The position numbers and the translations under genes are program-made. Below are positions 40,900 to 51,227 of a stretch of DNA of 64,000 bases, piece by piece; within the stretch, counting starts at the first letter, position 1; every line of letters starts with the position of its first letter. The stretch comes from Diplosphaera chodatii (lineage: Eukaryota > Chlorophyta > Trebouxiophyceae > Prasiolales > Stichococcaceae), in NCBI GenBank assembly GCA_032358165.1, contig JAALGY010000057.1, positions 806,001-870,000 of the forward strand. Reading direction: 5' to 3'. The notes under the pieces were generated by a model. The model worked only from the letters and a program-made list of their open reading frames with translations, did no database searches and had not been told where the DNA came from.

Positions 40900-41534
40900 T
40901 CAAAGTATCAGCATGACCATCATTGTCAGTGCTGCGGACGCAATCAGAAGGCATGGGTGCTGCAGATCGGATTGCCCTTGGGTCACGTCATCCTGTTGCC
41001 AGCGGTGAACACGGTGGCAACGTGTTTGCAGCAGCGCACAGGAACTCAGGGCTCTGCCATACAACGCGTCTGATGCTCCCATGCTTACACACGGGCTGTG
41101 CTGAGTTAGCGTTGGCGTTTGCTTGCAAAGACACGCACAGGGTGCACATGCTTTGGTGTTCAGCCAGCGATATCTGTAGACGCTGATTGCGCACGCTCTG
41201 CCAGCCTATGTACCCCAATAGCAAGATATTCTGATCGGCATCATCATAAGCCGCCAGCTCGGCATCAGCGATCGCTGTCAGGGTCGTGCCTGTGGTAACT
41301 GCCCTGTGCAAGTCCGCTGCATGGGAGTCTAGTTTGGCCTACAGGGCGCTGCAGCCATGCGCTTGTCAGCGCAGCGGCTGCAGCAGGGGTGCCAGCGTCA
41401 GCTCCAGCCCGGACGCTGCCATGCACTGTCACACCATGGCGCCAGAATACCCCGCCAATCGCAGCGCCAAGCAGCAGTGAGGCAGCGCTTGTTGGATAGG
41501 TCTTGCAGTCTGCATGGAGCAATCGCGAGCACAT
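40900..41534 (-). CDS. putative small two-segment membrane protein
   Basis: Not recognised. Three candidate exons: one starting at ATG 41534 (SAASLLLGAAIGG, hydrophobic, donor near 41449), one from about 41327 to 41203 (TTLTAIADAELAAYDDADQN then ILLLGYIGWQS) and a last one ending at TGA 40900-40902 (HPCLLIASAALTMMVMLIL). They join in phase 0 to a protein of about 100 residues with N- and C-terminal hydrophobic segments. The middle exon is the best supported. The first exon lies antisense to the STAYGREEN leader, so one of the two models must be wrong or they overlap. It sits between chlorophyllase and STAYGREEN. Confidence 0.35.
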
Positions 41535-43933
41535 GCTGTATACATGTAATGCAGCTGACGTACTCTTCCGACTGCCCTCACCATGCCGCTGTTGCCTCTA
41601 TGCAGGTGAACCGGACGCCATTTGAACCCCCGGCATTCAACCCTGCAAAGCTGACGGTGGCATACGAGCTGGGGTGCACGCCTCTGGCACCCCCGCCGCT
41701 TGACGCACGGCGCTACACGCTCACGCACAATGACCTGACCGGCGCGCTGCAGCTCTCCATTGGCCGGCACTTCAACCTTCCACAGCTCTCAGGTGCAGTA
41801 CACGCCACCGGCAGGCGCATGACTCAGCAGGCATGGCAGTGTCACTACATATCAGTTCCAGCCTCACTCGACGCAATGTCGATGGTCTGGGTGGCCACAG
41901 GGCCGGCTTGCCAGTTGTGCTATGCAGAAAACACATGGTTCGAGCAGCTGCTGCTGGCCAGTCTCCCGGGGTAGCAGCATGCACCGGCAGGGGTCAGCAT
42001 GCATGGGGCATGGCTGTGTCAGCACAGACTTCTTGTGTGGTGCTAGGATGCGCCTCTTGACTCAAGCTTGCTGCGCGCATTGCAGGCTGGTATGTGCGGC
42101 TGCTGCGGGATGAGGTGCTGGCGGAGTGGTGTGCACCGCCAGACGATGGCCCCCTGGAGCTGCATGTGTACTGCCACGTCAGTGGGCAGGAGCGGTGGCT
42201 TGCGCCGCCGCAGCTGCGCAACTACATCTTCAAGCGCGAGATGCCACTGGTGGGTCGGTCGGCCGGTGGTGCTGGTGCATCTCACAGTACTTACCTGGCA
42301 AATGTGACAGCAGTGCTGCTGGCGGACAACATGTTCGTCTCCTCGAGGCCTGCATGAAGTTGGCAGTGTACCAATCCTCGTGCATTGTCTCACAGGAGAG
42401 TCATTAGCATGTAGTTTCTGCAAGCTTCCAAGGGTATGCCAACTGGTCAACATCGCTCATATCGATTGTGTGCATTGTACGCAAGGTGCTGGACACATTA
42501 GCCTGGGCAGAGCGCGACCTTCTGCTGGCGTACCCCAGATGTGCTGACGCCAACGTGTTTGTGCACCTGAACTCCACCTCTCAGGTGTGCAAAGCATGCT
42601 CGCCAGAGCACCGACGGTCATGCTGCTTTGCAGGCTGTTGTATTAACAGCCAGCACGGCTGCCACTGATGGTGCAGGTCAGGTGACATCTGTATGAGTGA
42701 CCAGCCTAACCCCCGTGCTGCCCCTGTGTGCAGGACTTGCACTGCACAGTGCAGTGGGGACGGCTTGGGTACCGGGACACATGGCGCCGGACACCCACCT
42801 CGATCTTGCAGCGGTTGCTGCACGCATGGCGGCCGACACCCGCCTGGTTCGGCATGCGCGACCCCGCAGATGCACCGGTAAGCAAAGCTTGTTGGTCACG
42901 ACAAAAGATGATCATGCAATGGCGAGGCTGCACAGTCCCTTGAACATGCCGGGTGAAAAGAAGCATAAGCATCTTGTTGTTGCCAGCTGTGTGAGTAAAC
43001 TTTGCGCAGTTGCCAAACTGAGGGTTGCGGTGGGAGTCCATGTGTATGAGGGCAATTAGGCCTGTGAGCTGCACCGATATTGAGGTCATGTGTCAGGTGC
43101 CTCGGCGGCGGTGGAAGCTGGACGACAGCATGGACGAGGAGGAGGCAGCCGAACTGTTCTCGGCATCCGGGGCAAATGGCGCAGGGCCCAGCAGGACAGA
43201 TGCGCTGCCCAGCATCCAGGCAGCCGCAGCCATCGAAGCTGTCGGCGATAATGGCATCTTGCCAGCGGACTTTCCAGCAGCGGCAGCGGTTCAGCTACCA
43301 GAGGCAGCAACTGGTGCAGACGATGTTGCACTGCTCATGGCAGCGCAGCAGCAGGCAGCAGAAATGCGGCAGGAAGCACACGAGCCAGGCAGCTTCTCCT
43401 GGCGCACTGCTGCTGCAGCCACAGCGGCAGCAGCACAGGCACAGCAGGATCCTCTTGTCACAGAGGCCCTGGAGGCAGCCCAGCAGCAGCGTGAGAGCAG
43501 CCTTAGTGTTAATCGAGCAGGCAATGGCGCATCACTGCTGTGTCAGGATTCTTTGCAACAAAGCGACAGCGATGGCGGGCAGCTTTGCAGCTTGGGGCGT
43601 ACGTTCACAGCAGATAGAAGAAGCGCAGACAGCGATGGCAGTCAGCCATCTGCACTGCGATCAGATAAGCGCCCCCAAGCAGCGCAGCAGCCTCAGTCAC
43701 CAACTGGCGCTTCACGCCGCAGCAGCCTCGATGGCGAAAGCAGCTCTTGGCAGGGAATCAGTGGGAGGGGCGACCCTGCGGACAGGCGTGAGGATGACAG
43801 CAACAGCTCGGTGCACAGCGTGCAGCTGCTGCACGCATGGCCGAGCCACCCTGGGGCTGTGGTGGGAAGGGAACAGGCCTGCTGCATCGCATCGCAGCAC
43901 CAGCAGCAGCCGCGGGGCCGCATGTGGGATTGA
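41357..43933 (+). CDS. SGR: STAYGREEN Mg-dechelatase
   Basis: STAYGREEN (NYE1) removes magnesium from chlorophyll a to give pheophytin a and recruits catabolic enzymes at the thylakoid. Exons are 41357-41792 (perhaps split by an intron ending at 41605), 42086-42249, 42486-42584, 42734-42877 and 43097-43933. If the first exon is unsplit the protein is 559 residues. The SGR domain is unmistakable: FEPPAFNPAKLTVAYELG, RRYTLTHNDLTGALQLSIG, GWYVRLLRDEVLAEW, LELHVYCHVSG, LRNYIFKREMPL, VLDTLAWAERDLL, HCTVQWGRLGYRDTW and PRRRWKLDDS. The leader from ATG 41357 is Arg/Gln/Ser-rich, as in transit peptides. After the domain comes a single-exon tail of about 270 residues, rich in Ala, Gln and Ser, unlike the short plant C-terminus with its Cys-rich motif. 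The stop is TGA 43931-43933. Confidence 0.94.
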
Positions 43934-43996
43934 GACGGCAACGTGAAACTGAATCAGATACATGAGAACTGTACATAGCTTTCAAGCTTCGTAAGT

Positions 43997-44001
43997 TGTA
44001 A
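43997..44001 (+). terminator. TGTAA poly(A) signal candidate
   Basis: TGTAA lies 64 bp after the STAYGREEN stop, the usual chlorophyte polyadenylation signal. Two more occur near 44097 and 44118. Assigned from position and known green-algal usage. Confidence 0.5.
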
Positions 44002-44168
44002 TATGAGATGCAGGCTGCAGTAGCATTGGGTTGCAGGATACCGTAAAGCATGCTATACATTACAGGCAGGCGTGCATGCTCAGCATGCCCTCGTGTACTG
44101 TAAGCATGGACTTAGCCCTGTAAACCTCTCGGGTGACTGCATCGGTCATGACCATCCTCTGTTCACAG

Positions 44169-44279
44169 ATTTTGGTGACGGACATCTACAATCCTGAGGT
44201 GGCTTTGACCACTGCTGAGCTTCAAGCTGTTGTTCAGCCGCTTGCCAATTGCAGCAGGGGCGGCATCAGGCATTTTTGA
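44169..44279 (+). other. orphan plus-strand exon-like block
   Basis: After an acceptor CTGTTCACAG, an open frame reads ILVTDIYNPEVALTTAELQA and continues to TGA 44277-44279, 36 codons in all. Its composition is protein-like. It overlaps the last bases of the minus-strand zinc-finger/U-box gene. It could be an alternative 3' exon of STAYGREEN or chance; no partner exon is evident. Confidence 0.25.
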
Positions 44280-46221
44280 GCTCAAGGACGCCAACTGACT
44301 CAAGCCAGGCTGTGAGCTCCCGAACCGCGTTATTGGGCGTCACATGGCAATGTGCCAGCTCGATGCCCAGCACAGGGCTGACGTTGCTGGAGGCCAGGCG
44401 TTCCTCTAGGGCAGTTCGCTGATAGGTGATGCCATCGGCAGCGATGCAAGGGTCGTCCATAATGCCCTGTGAACACAAGACGGTTGACAGTCTCAACATA
44501 TCAAGTGCGACAGGTTGCGGTGACAGCACGCGCATGCCACAGTTCAGCTCGCCAGCTGAACTTGGATGGCTTGCTATGGCTATAGTGAAGGGGACAGCAA
44601 AATGCAAATCCTGCACACCTTTGTTATGGGGCATGTGACCATGTTGAGAAGCGGCGCGAGCGAAATGACATGCTTGGCATCAGCATTCAACACAGCTGCA
44701 TCCCTGGGGTCGTGGGAGGCAGCTGCAGCAGCAGGTGATGGGGGCGCCTGCATGCAGAGCAATGCCCACCATGTCTGTGGCATCGAGTGCATACGTGTGA
44801 CCTGCCCCTTCCTGTGTAGGTGCACACCGTCAAGCCTGCCAGAGGACTCACCCTGGCCAGCGGGGCACCTACTGTGCAGCGCACCTGCTCAGTAGGGCGT
44901 GGCGGCGGCGGTGGCAATGGGGGTGGCGGCGGAAGAAGTGCAGCCTTCTTTTGAGGTAGTGCAGCACCTTGCGACAGTGATGGGGTATGCCCAGGACTGC
45001 CTGTGCATGCAAACCAGCAATTTGCTGTGCTGTCCAGTTGGAGGTCGAGATGCACATACAGGGCGTCATGAGTTGAGCAGGTGCACGGCTGTCTAGCTGT
45101 TGGCAAGACTGGAGAAGGGCACACCGGATTGCAGCCAGGTGATGCGATTCTTGTGCCGCTGACCAGGCTGGTGTATCTCCGTCAGGTTGTACATGTCGGG
45201 GCATCTCAGGCCGCAGGGTTTGCAGACTGCCAAACCTCCTGAGATGAGAGCATGACAGGCCTTCTCATGGGCAGCACTCTGCATTTCAGCAAAAGCCTGC
45301 CATTCAGAAGCGGCAGATTGATGTTGCACATCCTCAGCCTTACATACAGATTATGCTTGTATGCTCGCAGACAACCCCTATCAAACTGCACGTGCTGCTC
45401 CTGCCATATCTGCAATGCAGAAAGCGCACCTTGAAATGCTGGAGGGCACTGTCACTATTGCCAGCAAACTGGCATACACGGCATGGATGCTGTGTGCCGG
45501 GTGGAGGCTGCCAAGAATCGTCATATGCATGCTTTGGTGCACTGCTGCCGTTGGTGTTCTGTGTTGTTGCTGCTCCCATTGCAGCTGCGGATGACGCCAC
45601 ACTCGCAGCCATGCTTGGTGCCGTGCTGAGCGCTGGCATGCGAACTGAGACACCTGGCACTGCAGCTCTGGGATCTGCTCCCAGCCGGGCGGCCAGCGCT
45701 GCGATGTGACGCCTGCCTTGCAGATGAACCTGCGTGATGGTGCAGTTGGCACACTCGTTGCTCATGTCTCAGGTGCTGCCAGGAAAGTTGGACATGCATG
45801 TCATGCACTTGCATGCGTATTTGAGGCGCACCAGGAGGTTCTCCTTGCAGGTGCAGGACGCACTGCACAGGTCGCATATCCAGCAGCTACCAGGCGGCCC
45901 GTCAGGTATGCTTGCATGCAGCCCGGGTGGCGCTGCTGGCATTGTTGCTGCAGGGGGCGCTGCAATGGATGCTGATAGGGTGCTGTCCGTCGAATGTGCA
46001 GCTGCCACTGCCTCCTCAGCGGCAAGCGCCTCCTGGGTCGGCGACAACAGACCGGAAGATGCCAGCCAGTCGTATGGATCGAAGGATGCTGAGCTGGCAG
46101 GTGCAACAGCTGCAGCGGGTGTTGCTGGGCCTGCGTGATCTGTAGCCTCAAGCTCTGTGACGGCTGGATCTAATGTAGTATCTTGCGAGACCTCTCGGAT
46201 CTGGACAGTGACCAGTGACTC
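44266..46221 (-). CDS. zinc-finger/U-box protein, copy A (5' end not found)
   Basis: First of three paralogs combining U1/matrin-type C2H2 fingers with a C-terminal U-box, probably an E3 ubiquitin ligase. Exons: 45832-46221, 45430-45729, 45125-45278, 44885-44967, 44619-44747 and 44266-44466, all phase-consistent; an upstream exon with the start codon is missing from my model. An acidic N-terminal stretch precedes finger 1 (CDLCSASCTCKENLL, then VHLQGRRH after the intron). The second finger of the paralogs is absent. The next is CRVCQFAGNSDSALQHFK continuing as SAAH, and the last is CKPCGLRCPDMYNL with IHQPGQRH. A polyproline run (LPPPPPLPPPPP) follows, then the U-box: VTCPITKGIMDDPCIAADG and TYQRTALEERL. 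Intron positions match copy B. Transcribed away from copy B. Confidence 0.85.
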
Positions 46222-46819
46222 CTGCACAGCATGCGTCAAGCAATCATATCACACTATGGCAGCTGTCATCGAGTCATGTTTCCCTAGAACGCAATGCCAA
46301 GCACAGTGGGGCTCATTGTCCATGCTGATCAGCAGTATGCGCTACTGATGGGTGAGTGCACCTCTGTGACACGCAGACGGCATGTCACTGCATGGCGGTG
46401 TGCAGCTGCATGCAGCATGAATCACAGCAGCACCTGTGCAACAGACCTTCTCATAACCTGAGATCTATTGTCATGGATGAGCACACGTGTATCTTTCTGA
46501 CTCTGATGGTGAGCAACATCATCGCGACGCCGAGGACAATGCGGCGCTGATCTGCGTGCTGAGCACAGCAGGATGCATGAGCATGCCTCGCCGGGACGCC
46601 AGCCTGGCATGGCTTGTAAAACCCTGTAACATCTCAGTCACGGGCTCAGCCAACCTGAGGTGCACCCTCACCTCGGCACCCCACAGCAGTCAACATGCTT
46701 TCGGCCACCTAGCACGGAGTTGCGACCCCGCTGCTCGTGAGCTGTCTGGCGCAGCTACACTTCGCGCAGGGTCAACCCTGTCGGAAGTCCTCGAGGTCGT
46801 CCTACCAACACTGTGTCCG
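46222..46819. promoter_or_regulatory. shared upstream region of zinc-finger/U-box copies A and B
   Basis: About 600 bp between head-to-head paralogs. It must contain the first exon of copy A and both promoters. A minus-strand ATG at about 46610 opens a short frame but does not join convincingly. No motif recognised. Confidence 0.35.
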
Positions 46820-48564
46820 ATGTTGCTGTCCTGCGGCGGCCTGACCACACCATGCCAGACGCGTGTGTACTGCAGAGTCTGTGACCTGGTGCTGGACCAG
46901 GTCCCGGCAAAGCAGCACTTCCTGGTGAGCCTGGCACTACTTGCAGGGTCTCGATGTTACAGTTGTTGGAGCCAAACGGGCTCCTGGCAGCATCGGCGTG
47001 TGATCAAGTCCTACTCATAGACCGTGTTATTCGTCATTTGCAGGGCAGACGTCACGAGCAGGCGTGCCTCGACCAGTGCGACCAGCACTTTGTGTGCTTT
47101 GAGTGCGGCACATGGTGCACGTCGCACCACAACCTGCACCAGCACCTGGACGGGTACTCGCACAGGCTGCGAATGGCATGGCTTGGGCGGTGCGTCACCC
47201 CGGGACCGCCCTGCGCGTGCGGCCATGACACCCCCATGCGCCCGGCCTCGCCCGCACCGAGCAACAATGGCCGCACAACGTCCCCTGGGCCAGGGCAGAT
47301 CTCTGAAGCTGCGCCTGCAGCGCCTGCAGCACAGCCGCGACCCACACCCGAACCTCTCGTGCAGCAGGAAGACTGCACCGTGGGGGCGACCCTGCGGTGC
47401 AGGATATGTGACTGGGCAGGCAGCAAGCATGCCGCCTGGTATCACTTCAAGGTGGGTGCATGTGCCCTGGGGTTGGCCGCAACCTCGTCCAAACCACCTT
47501 GTGTGGTTCCCATGAGTATCGTTTAAAGCAGCCAGCACATTGTGGACTCTGCACCCAACTGCATTTGCAGAGCGCTGCGCATCGACAAGCAGCCGTGCAG
47601 CCGCCAGCGACGCCTTACAGCAGGGTCGCCTGCGGCGATTGCGGCGTCTGGTGCCCTGACGTGCGCAACCTGGTGCAGCAGCACTACCCAAGTGCCAGGC
47701 ATCTGCAGCGCACTCGCTGGCTGGACGGCCCCCCACCGCCCAGCGCGGCTTCAGATGCCGCTCCAGGTGCCGTCTGTTGGAATACTGCTGCGTTCTGGCT
47801 CGTGTCAACCGCGATGCAGATGTAGGGTGGCAGGACAGCACTACAACCATCTGGTTCATTGACGTCAATTGCTGTGTCAGGTGCAGGCAGAGATGCACCC
47901 ATTCTGATATCATTGCCCACAATGCTTACTGCACAGCCGCCTCCTGCAAGGCGTTCAGACGAGGTATGCATAGTGGAGCTTGCAATCTGGGATGCAGAGG
48001 CAGATGCACTTATTGGCGCTGCACGCCCAGGGAACCGTGCCATCTGCTCCAAGGTTGCATTATCAAAGCAGAGGTTACGCCTCTGAACAGCTATGGCCTT
48101 GCTGCAGGAGGGGTCACCGCGCCCCATCACCAATCACTGCACAGCTTCTGGTCCTGAGATCCTGGCGGAGCTGGAGCAGCAGCTGCTGTGCCCAATATCA
48201 CATGTGCGCTCCTCACCACTCCCGGTGGCGATGTCGGTGTGTTGGGTCAGATTTGGTGTACAGCTAAGCTGTGGGCTAGCTTGTGGGTTTGACTGCTGCG
48301 GGTTTCCCTCCTGTCGATGTCACTGCTACAGTTCATGATGCTGGCAAGGCGATCATGTGCACGGTGCAGGAGGTGGTGATCGACCCGGTTACCATTGCGG
48401 ATGGCAGCAGCTACGAGCGCGGCAGCATCCAGCGCTGGTTTGCGGAGCACAACACATCGCCGGTAACGGGCCTGACCGTGGATACCAGGGTGGTGGTGCC
48501 CAACAGCATGATGCGTGCCGTCGCTGCAATGTACCGCCGGCAGAGGGGTTCCCCGTCGACGTGA
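46820..48564 (+). CDS. zinc-finger/U-box protein, copy B
   Basis: Second paralog. Six exons (46820-46924, 47044-47451, 47571-47766, 47881-47963, 48108-48203, 48370-48564) join in phase to 360 residues. Four fingers of the CxxC-x11-13-H-x5-H type: CRVCDLVLDQVPAKQHFL with GRRH, CFECGTWCTSHHNLHQHL with DGYSH, CRICDWAGSKHAAWYHFK with SAAH, and CGDCGVWCPDVRNLVQQH with YPSARH. Fingers alternate between a CD-type and a CGxWC-type, each of the latter followed by a Trp-Leu-containing helix. A linker of about 60 residues leads to the U-box: ILAELEQQLLCPISH, EVVIDPVTIADGSSYERGSI and SPVTGLTVDTRVVVPN. U-boxes bind E2 enzymes without zinc, so an E3 ligase role is expected. The targets of the fingers (RNA, DNA or protein) are unknown. 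The ATG at 46820 is the first in frame. Confidence 0.88.
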
Positions 48565-49078
48565 AGCGGCGTTGTTTGCCAGCAGCATGTCCATCAGCAT
48601 CTTTTCAGCATATGCACTTGTTGTTGGCGCCATCACCAGATTGATGGGTGCACAGTGCTTGGCAGCTCAGCAATCATGTGATGCTCCTTCACCACTGATA
48701 GTGCGTCACCGCTGTCTGTAGCTGCAATAGGAATTAACATCTGTGGAGCAATTTCCCTGCAGTAAGTCCGCTGCGCAAGTGACCAAAGAGTGCAATGTTG
48801 ACGACCTGTCCTCTGAAGCTCTGATGTGGCCATCAAAACCCTGTTGCATCTTGCTGGCAATCTCGGTACAAGTTCGAGCCAGATGATATGATGTCCCAGG
48901 TGCCCAGTATGAGACACAACTGTCACCCCGACACAATAGCTCGGTAGGCACCACCGTGGCACTCAGCGAGCGATTGCACAGTTCTGGTGCGGCTTGCACT
49001 GCGCGGCTGACCACAGTACGTATAGAGCCTCATTACCGGAAGACGCAAGGTCGTACATACTGAAGAACGTGTCCTCAG
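48565..49078. other. spacer between copies B and C
   Basis: About 510 bp between tandem paralogs with no coding exon. It is expected to contain the copy C promoter. I see no clear sequence similarity to the A/B shared region by eye. Confidence 0.35.
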
Positions 49079-50279
49079 ATGGCAACCGACTCCGGCGCCG
49101 ATTTCGCCCCTCCGCCTGGCACACGGGTGTCCTGCAGGCTCTGTGACCTGTCGCTGGATCCAATCCCTGCAAAGCACCATTTCCTGGTGAGCATGCTTCC
49201 ACCGCCTGACCCATGTGCGTGCAGTCCAGCAACACGACCGTGATCACAATGCCGGAACACATACAATGAGTACAGCTTGCTGGGCATTGCAGGGACAACG
49301 CCACGAACAGGCATGTGTGCGTGAGAAGGAGTTAGCAGACCGTCACCACGCGAACCAAGACTTCACACGAGCGCTGTGCTGGGAGTGCGGCACATGGTGC
49401 ACATCGCAGCAGGACCTCCGTGAGCATCAGCTCGGCTTTCCGCACAAGCTGCGGCTGGCGTGGCTCGGACGGACCATTGGCCCTGCCGGATGGGGCAATG
49501 CCCTGCCAATGCGCCCAGTTTCACCAGCACCCAGCAGCATTGGCAACGCAGGATCACCCGAGCAGGAAGAGGTGGCTGCGGCTGCGCCTGCGGCGGACGC
49601 GCAGCCCGCATGTCGGCCGCCAGTGCCCCGGAATGTGCAGCAGCAGATGCGCAGCTTGGCGGGCTCAAAATTGCGATGCAGAGTCTGTGACTGGACTGGC
49701 CACGGGCGTGATGCCTGGGACCACTTCAGGGGCGACGCGCACAAGCGAGCGGCAGCGCCGAGTGCGGCGCACAGCAAGGTCGGCTGCGTCAGCTGCGGGA
49801 TCTGGTGCACGAGCCTGCGCGACCTGGAGCGCCGGCACTACAAAAGCGCCACACACCAGCTGCGCTCCCGCTGGCTGTCCGGCCCGCCGCCACCTTCCGC
49901 AGGTCCAGGCGGAGCTCCACTCGCTGAGGTACAGCTGCCCACCATGCTCCGCGTGCAACCATCAACTCGAAAGAGGCCGGCTCAGGATCAGCCGGCACGC
50001 CCCACCAAACGCATGTGCACTTCGTCGGCGGGGCCTGGCATCCTGGCCGAGCTGAAGCAGCAGCTGCTATGCCCCATCTCCCATGGGGTGGTGGTGGACC
50101 CAGTGACCATCGAGGACGGCAGCAGCTATGAGCGCAGGAGCATTGAGAAGTGGTTCAGGCAGCATAAAACCTCGCCAGCGACGGGCTTGGCCGTGGACAC
50201 CAGGGTCCTCGTGCCGAACGGCATGATGCGCGCCGCTGCTGCACTGTACCACCATCACAAGGGCCCAACATCATCGTGA
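49079..50279 (+). CDS. zinc-finger/U-box protein, copy C (intron-poor)
   Basis: Third paralog and the clearest model: two exons (49079-49186, 49293-50279), 364 residues, ATG at 49079. Fingers: CRLCDLSLDPIPAKHHFL with GQRH, CWECGTWCTSQQDLREHQ with LGFPH, CRVCDWTGHGRDAWDHFR with GDAH, and CVSCGIWCTSLRDLERRH with YKSATH. The U-box is LAELKQQLLCPISHGVVVDP, EDGSSYERRSIEKWF and SPATGLAVDTRVLVPN. The linker carries a Lys/Arg patch (RKRPAQDQPARPTKRM), a possible nuclear signal. The first intron sits exactly where it does in copies A and B, but the other introns of copy B are absent, so the whole 3' part is one exon. This is the pattern expected from cDNA-mediated intron loss. Confidence 0.93.
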
Positions 50280-50337
50280 AGTAGCAGCTATCTTACCAGT
50301 TTCTCGTGGGCAAGTATCAGCGGCGTTGTGGATCGTC

Positions 50338-50342
50338 TGTAA
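50338..50342 (+). terminator. TGTAA poly(A) signal candidate for copy C
   Basis: TGTAA 59 bp after the TGA of copy C, typical of chlorophyte polyadenylation. Confidence 0.5.
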
Positions 50343-50454
50343 GAACGGCTACCCTCTGCATTCATGAGGTGGACATTGTTGGTTTGCTAAACAAGCAAAA
50401 GGCATGCTGCAGTGCTGCCGCTGATTGGCAGGCAGGACAGCAGTGGTCGACGGT

Positions 50455-50472
50455 GATGTAGATGTAGATGTA
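50455..50472 (+). repeat. three perfect GATGTA repeats
   Basis: A short hexanucleotide microsatellite, GATGTA x3, in the 3' region of copy C. No function inferred. Confidence 0.7.
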
Positions 50473-51227
50473 CTGCCCGAGATGGCAACAGTAGTAATTG
50501 TTGTGGCTCTGCAACTGTTGTGCAGAGTTGACCTTCGTCGGGCGAGTGCACGAGCGTGTGGCACATGAAGGAGCCTGGTGACTGAGGGATTGAGGAGATC
50601 TGTTTGCACATTGCACCGGACTTGGCAGTTTCGGATGGAGCGTTAATTTACATCGCATCCAGAACACACGTAAAACAATCTCAAAAGCGCCAGGCTCAAG
50701 GGCGCATGTCCTGAAAACAGCAGGGAACTTGCACGCTCATCGGCCAACTGGAATACCGCAAGTGTAGCACAGAAAACCCCCCCACAAAATGCTGCTGCTG
50801 CACCAACCTCGAGGCTGTCTCCTGACGCACGTGCAGGGGGCCCTCATGGCTCCTGTCTGCTCTGCAACATGACATCACCGGACGCCCAATAACACAGGTG
50901 CATGCATGATTGTAGCTCCCTTGTAGACTTGATTGTTCCCCATGCAGCCAGCCGGCGGCTCAGCAGGCGGTTGCAGATGCCGAAGGCCCCGAGCCCCGGG
51001 CCCGAGGGTCGAAGCTGCAGCTCGGGGCTCCAGAATGGAAACCCCAGCAAATATGGCAATGCGCCGCACGGGTGGGGGCGCGGGGCACCCAGACTGCCGC
51101 CGCCTGTAGCCGCCAGCGCTGCGACAGTGCTCTTGTACCGCCTGGATGCTGACCCATGTCGTGTGTGCACAGCACGCCCAGGCTCGCATCATTCCTGCCA
51201 CAGCGGGGCCGTCGCCGGCAGAGCTGC

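Larger units (their letters stand above)
50280..51227. other. convergent 3' region, copy C / Fd-GOGAT
   Basis: About 950 bp between gene 3' ends. It contains a TGTAA signal for copy C and, on the minus strand, a GATGTAAAT near 50650 that may serve Fd-GOGAT. Open frames on both strands at 50840-51230 are GC shadows in the presumed Fd-GOGAT 3' UTR. Confidence 0.4.

Noticed and set aside
43080..43946. Second long plus-strand frame in the STAYGREEN tail
   Set aside because: It is a +1 shadow of the Gln/Ala-rich tail; only the other frame continues from the conserved PRRRWKLDD block through a matching splice.
47011..47922. 303-codon minus-strand frame over zinc-finger/U-box copy B
   Set aside because: It is antisense to spliced exons with intact Cys/His finger spacing on the plus strand, and its composition is a Cys/Arg shadow.
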